This document shows, one piece after another, positions 3,144 through 5,243 of a DNA stretch of 5,243 bases. Source of the stretch: Syntrophorhabdus sp. (GTDB lineage: Bacteria > Desulfobacterota > BSN033 > UBA1163); assembly GCA_020724025.1 (NCBI GenBank), contig DYHU01000263.1:1-5243 (forward strand), written 5' to 3'. Under the pieces are notes generated by a model. That model was not told the origin of the DNA. It did no database searches and saw only the letters and a list, made by a program, of their open reading frames with translations. Within the stretch, counting starts at the first letter, position 1, and each line of letters starts with the position of its first letter. The translations under genes were made by a program, and so were the position numbers.

Positions 3144-5241
3144 ATGTTTTTCTTAATAGCCTCATCGAGTTGAGGATGACCAGGAGGGAACTGACCTGGT
3201 GCATCACAGCTCCCAGGATCATGGTGACCCATCCCTGGGCGGAGAGAAGAACCAGCACCGTATTAAAGACAAGGGCAAAAGCGATATTCTCCTTAATCAC
3301 ACGAAGGGCCTTGTGAGAGAGGCGGATAGCGGTCGGGATCTTTTCGAGTTCATCGGTCATCAATGCGATGTCTGCTGTCTCGATGGCCACATCCGTTCCT
3401 GCCGCTCCCATGGCGATGCCGACATCGGCGGCGGCCAGTGCAGGCGCATCATTTACTCCGTCACCGACCATGGCCACTGTCTGGCCCTGCTTTTTCCACT
3501 CCTTCACCCTCAACACCTTCTCTTCGGGAAGAAGATTTGCCTCGTACCGGATCCCTAATTCTTTTCCAATCCGGTTGGCGACCGTTTCACTATCGCCCGT
3601 GAGCATCCAGATTTCAGAAAGCCCTTCTTTCCTGATTCTGTCGATGGTGGCCTTGGCCTTCTCCCTCAATGTATCGGCAATGGAGATACTTCCTATGATT
3701 CGATGATCCAGAGTGATGAGCAGGGAGGTCATGCCTTCTGATTCTGTTGATCTCAGCATCTCTTTGACAGATTCTGGAACTTCAATTCCTTCCTCTTTGA
3801 GGAACGGAGAACTTCCCACCAGGATTTTTCGGTTCTCCCATTGAACCTTTACCCCCTTGCCCCGGAGGTTCTCGAAAGACTCCGGATGAGGGATGTTGAG
3901 GCCTACCTCTTCAGCCTTGTCCATGATGGCTCTGGCCAGTGGATGCTCGGAACGTTTCTCGGCAATGGCGGCCCAGTAGAGGACCTCTTTTTCCTTCAAG
4001 CCATCAAGGGCTTTCACGTCCACCACTTTAGGCCTCCCATAGGTAAGGGTCCCGGTCTTATCCATCAAAAGGGTCTTCAATCTTCCCATCTGTTCGAGGT
4101 AGGCTCCTCCTTTGATCAAGATTCCCTGCCTGGCCGCATTTCCAATGGCAGCCACCACGGCGGTGGGCGTCCCCAGGACAAGGGCACAGGGGCAGGCGAC
4201 AATGAGGATGGTGATCGCCCGGATGGCATCCCCTGTCATAAGAAAGGTTGCGAGAGCAATGAAGAGAATGGCCGGAATGAAGTATCGGGCAAAGCGGTCC
4301 ATCACCCTTTGAGTGGGCGATTTCTCCGCCTGAGCCTCAAGGATCAACCTCTTGATCTGGGCCAGCTTCGTATCTTCAGCGACCTGAGTGGTCTCAATCT
4401 CACAGGAACCGGACTCATTAATGGTTCCGCAGTAGACCCGCTCCCCGACCCCCTTCTCGATAGGAATCGACTCGCCGGTTAACATGGACTGGTTGATCGA
4501 ACCACATCCGGAGATGATCTTCCCATCCACAGGAATCCTCTCCCCGGGCTTGACGATTACGATCTCTTTAGCCTTCACCTCCTCAATCGGAACCCGAACT
4601 TCTTCTTTCTCCCTTCTCACCCATGCTGTCTTTGGAGCAAGCTGGATCAGAGAAGAGATCGCCCTGCGCGCCTTTCCAACAGTGAGATGTTCTAAGAATT
4701 CGCCGAGAAGCATAATGAAGATAACCGTTGCCGCCTCCTGATAGGCGCCGACAGATGTTGCGGCGATGGCGGCAATGGAGACGAGGGTATCCACATTTAA
4801 ATCAGGGATGAAGAGGGCCTTAATGGCGCTCCTCAGAATGGGGTAGCCACCGAGAATCAAAGAGGCGATGGCCAAGGCGGTCGGGAGGTAGGCTGGTCCC
4901 AGATGAAGCCATCCTGAAAGATAGGATAGAGCCAGCGTCATTCCGGAGGATGCCATAAAGAGGAAGGGCCTCATCTCACTCCAGAAGGCGCGGGTTCTCT
5001 GGGCGAGGGTCTCCCTCACGACATAACCGGGCTTGGTGATGGCCTTCTTGATTTTCTCCTCTTCCACCCGGTGCGGATCGTAGTAGACCGTGGCCGAGGA
5101 GAGGACATAGCTCACCTCTGCGGAGAGGACACCGGGAAGGTGTTCCACCGAGCGTTCAATATTGAGAGCGCAGTCCGCACAGTGGATCCCACCGATATCG
5201 ACGATGATCTTCGACTTACCTTCGAACTTTTTCTCTTCCAT
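3142..5241 (-). CDS. Heavy-metal translocating P1B-type ATPase
   Basis: This is a 699-residue inner-membrane metal exporter. An N-terminal HMA domain (about 10-75) carries the metal-binding GIHC21-ADC24. Membrane segments lie near 92-112, 117-137, 148-168, 170-186, 319-337, 341-365, 650-668 and 671-691. The actuator has LTGES (254-258). The transport helix has C350-P-C352. Catalytic sites are D394-KTGTLT (phosphorylated Asp), H433-P434 (nucleotide binding) and GDGVND (593-598). Length and order are complete for the family. CPC excludes the SPC-type P1B-4 group, so Cu(I) or Zn/Cd/Pb remain likely. The last helix reads M680-H-Q-V-S-S, with N691 following. It lacks the Asp of ZntA-type pumps and the exact MxxSS of copper pumps, so I do not name the substrate. 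The ATG at 5241 is two bases from the window edge; its ribosome binding site is unseen and the true start could lie beyond. Confidence 0.93.
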   Translation of the reverse strand: MEEKKFEGKSKIIVDIGGIHCADCALNIERSVEHLPGVLSAEVSYVLSSATVYYDPHRVEEEKIKKAITKPGYVVRETLAQRTRAFWSEMRPFLFMASSGMTLALSYLSGWLHLGPAYLPTALAIASLILGGYPILRSAIKALFIPDLNVDTLVSIAAIAATSVGAYQEAATVIFIMLLGEFLEHLTVGKARRAISSLIQLAPKTAWVRREKEEVRVPIEEVKAKEIVIVKPGERIPVDGKIISGCGSINQSMLTGESIPIEKGVGERVYCGTINESGSCEIETTQVAEDTKLAQIKRLILEAQAEKSPTQRVMDRFARYFIPAILFIALATFLMTGDAIRAITILIVACPCALVLGTPTAVVAAIGNAARQGILIKGGAYLEQMGRLKTLLMDKTGTLTYGRPKVVDVKALDGLKEKEVLYWAAIAEKRSEHPLARAIMDKAEEVGLNIPHPESFENLRGKGVKVQWENRKILVGSSPFLKEEGIEVPESVKEMLRSTESEGMTSLLITLDHRIIGSISIADTLREKAKATIDRIRKEGLSEIWMLTGDSETVANRIGKELGIRYEANLLPEEKVLRVKEWKKQGQTVAMVGDGVNDAPALAAADVGIAMGAAGTDVAIETADIALMTDELEKIPTAIRLSHKALRVIKENIAFALVFNTVLVLLSAQGWVTMILGAVMHQVSSLLVILNSMRLLRKT

Positions 5242-5243
5242 CG

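Noticed and set aside
3841..4482. 213-aa plus-strand open frame opposite the ATPase gene
   Set aside because: It is antisense to the catalytic core of a clearly real P-type ATPase and has a composition typical of a shadow frame.

Overview
The window looks like bacterial chromosome from an anaerobe or microaerophile. It carries a rubrerythrin-type protein with a rubredoxin, a heavy-metal P-type ATPase, and several kinds of short palindromic intergenic repeat. I know such repeats from Desulfobacterota/Deltaproteobacteria, Nitrospirota and similar genomes, but the taxonomic placement is inference only.

The left part (1 to about 2092, plus strand) is accessory and partly decayed. It opens with a 16-codon stub that resembles the conserved N-terminus of AlbA_2/Schlafen-type ATP-binding proteins. 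Next comes an intact two-gene HEPN-like / minimal-nucleotidyltransferase (MNT) module with an ATGA overlap (160-507 and 504-1142), a toxin-antitoxin-like arrangement. A gene-free, AT-rich stretch (1143-1401) follows, dense in palindromes: six CTGTA/TACAG half-sites, a further inverted repeat, an extended -10-like motif and a 9-bp-arm hairpin. A DprA/Smf-like (SLOG fold) gene (1402-2092) comes next. It is a pseudogene, split by a roughly 79-bp palindromic MITE-like insertion whose removal exactly restores the frame, and also broken by one in-frame amber codon.

The right part (2157-5241, minus strand) is intact. A well-formed sigma70-type promoter (2867-2895) drives a rubrerythrin-family diiron protein without a rubredoxin domain (2388-2834), then a free-standing rubredoxin (2157-2315). 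Together they are a plausible peroxide-reducing pair, with rubredoxin donating electrons. A GC-rich palindrome sits between the two genes. Upstream of their promoter lies a 137-bp candidate element with 11-bp terminal inverted repeats around a common double-hairpin repeat, followed by scattered TTCGGAG-type repeats. A P1B heavy-metal ATPase (3142-5241) fills the rest; its start is two bases from the window edge, so its true N-terminus and promoter are not visible.

I see no tRNA, rRNA, CRISPR array or canonical transposase. The least ordinary parts are the HEPN/MNT module with its uncharacterised C-terminal domain, the palindrome cluster behind it, and the insertion-split DprA-like gene.
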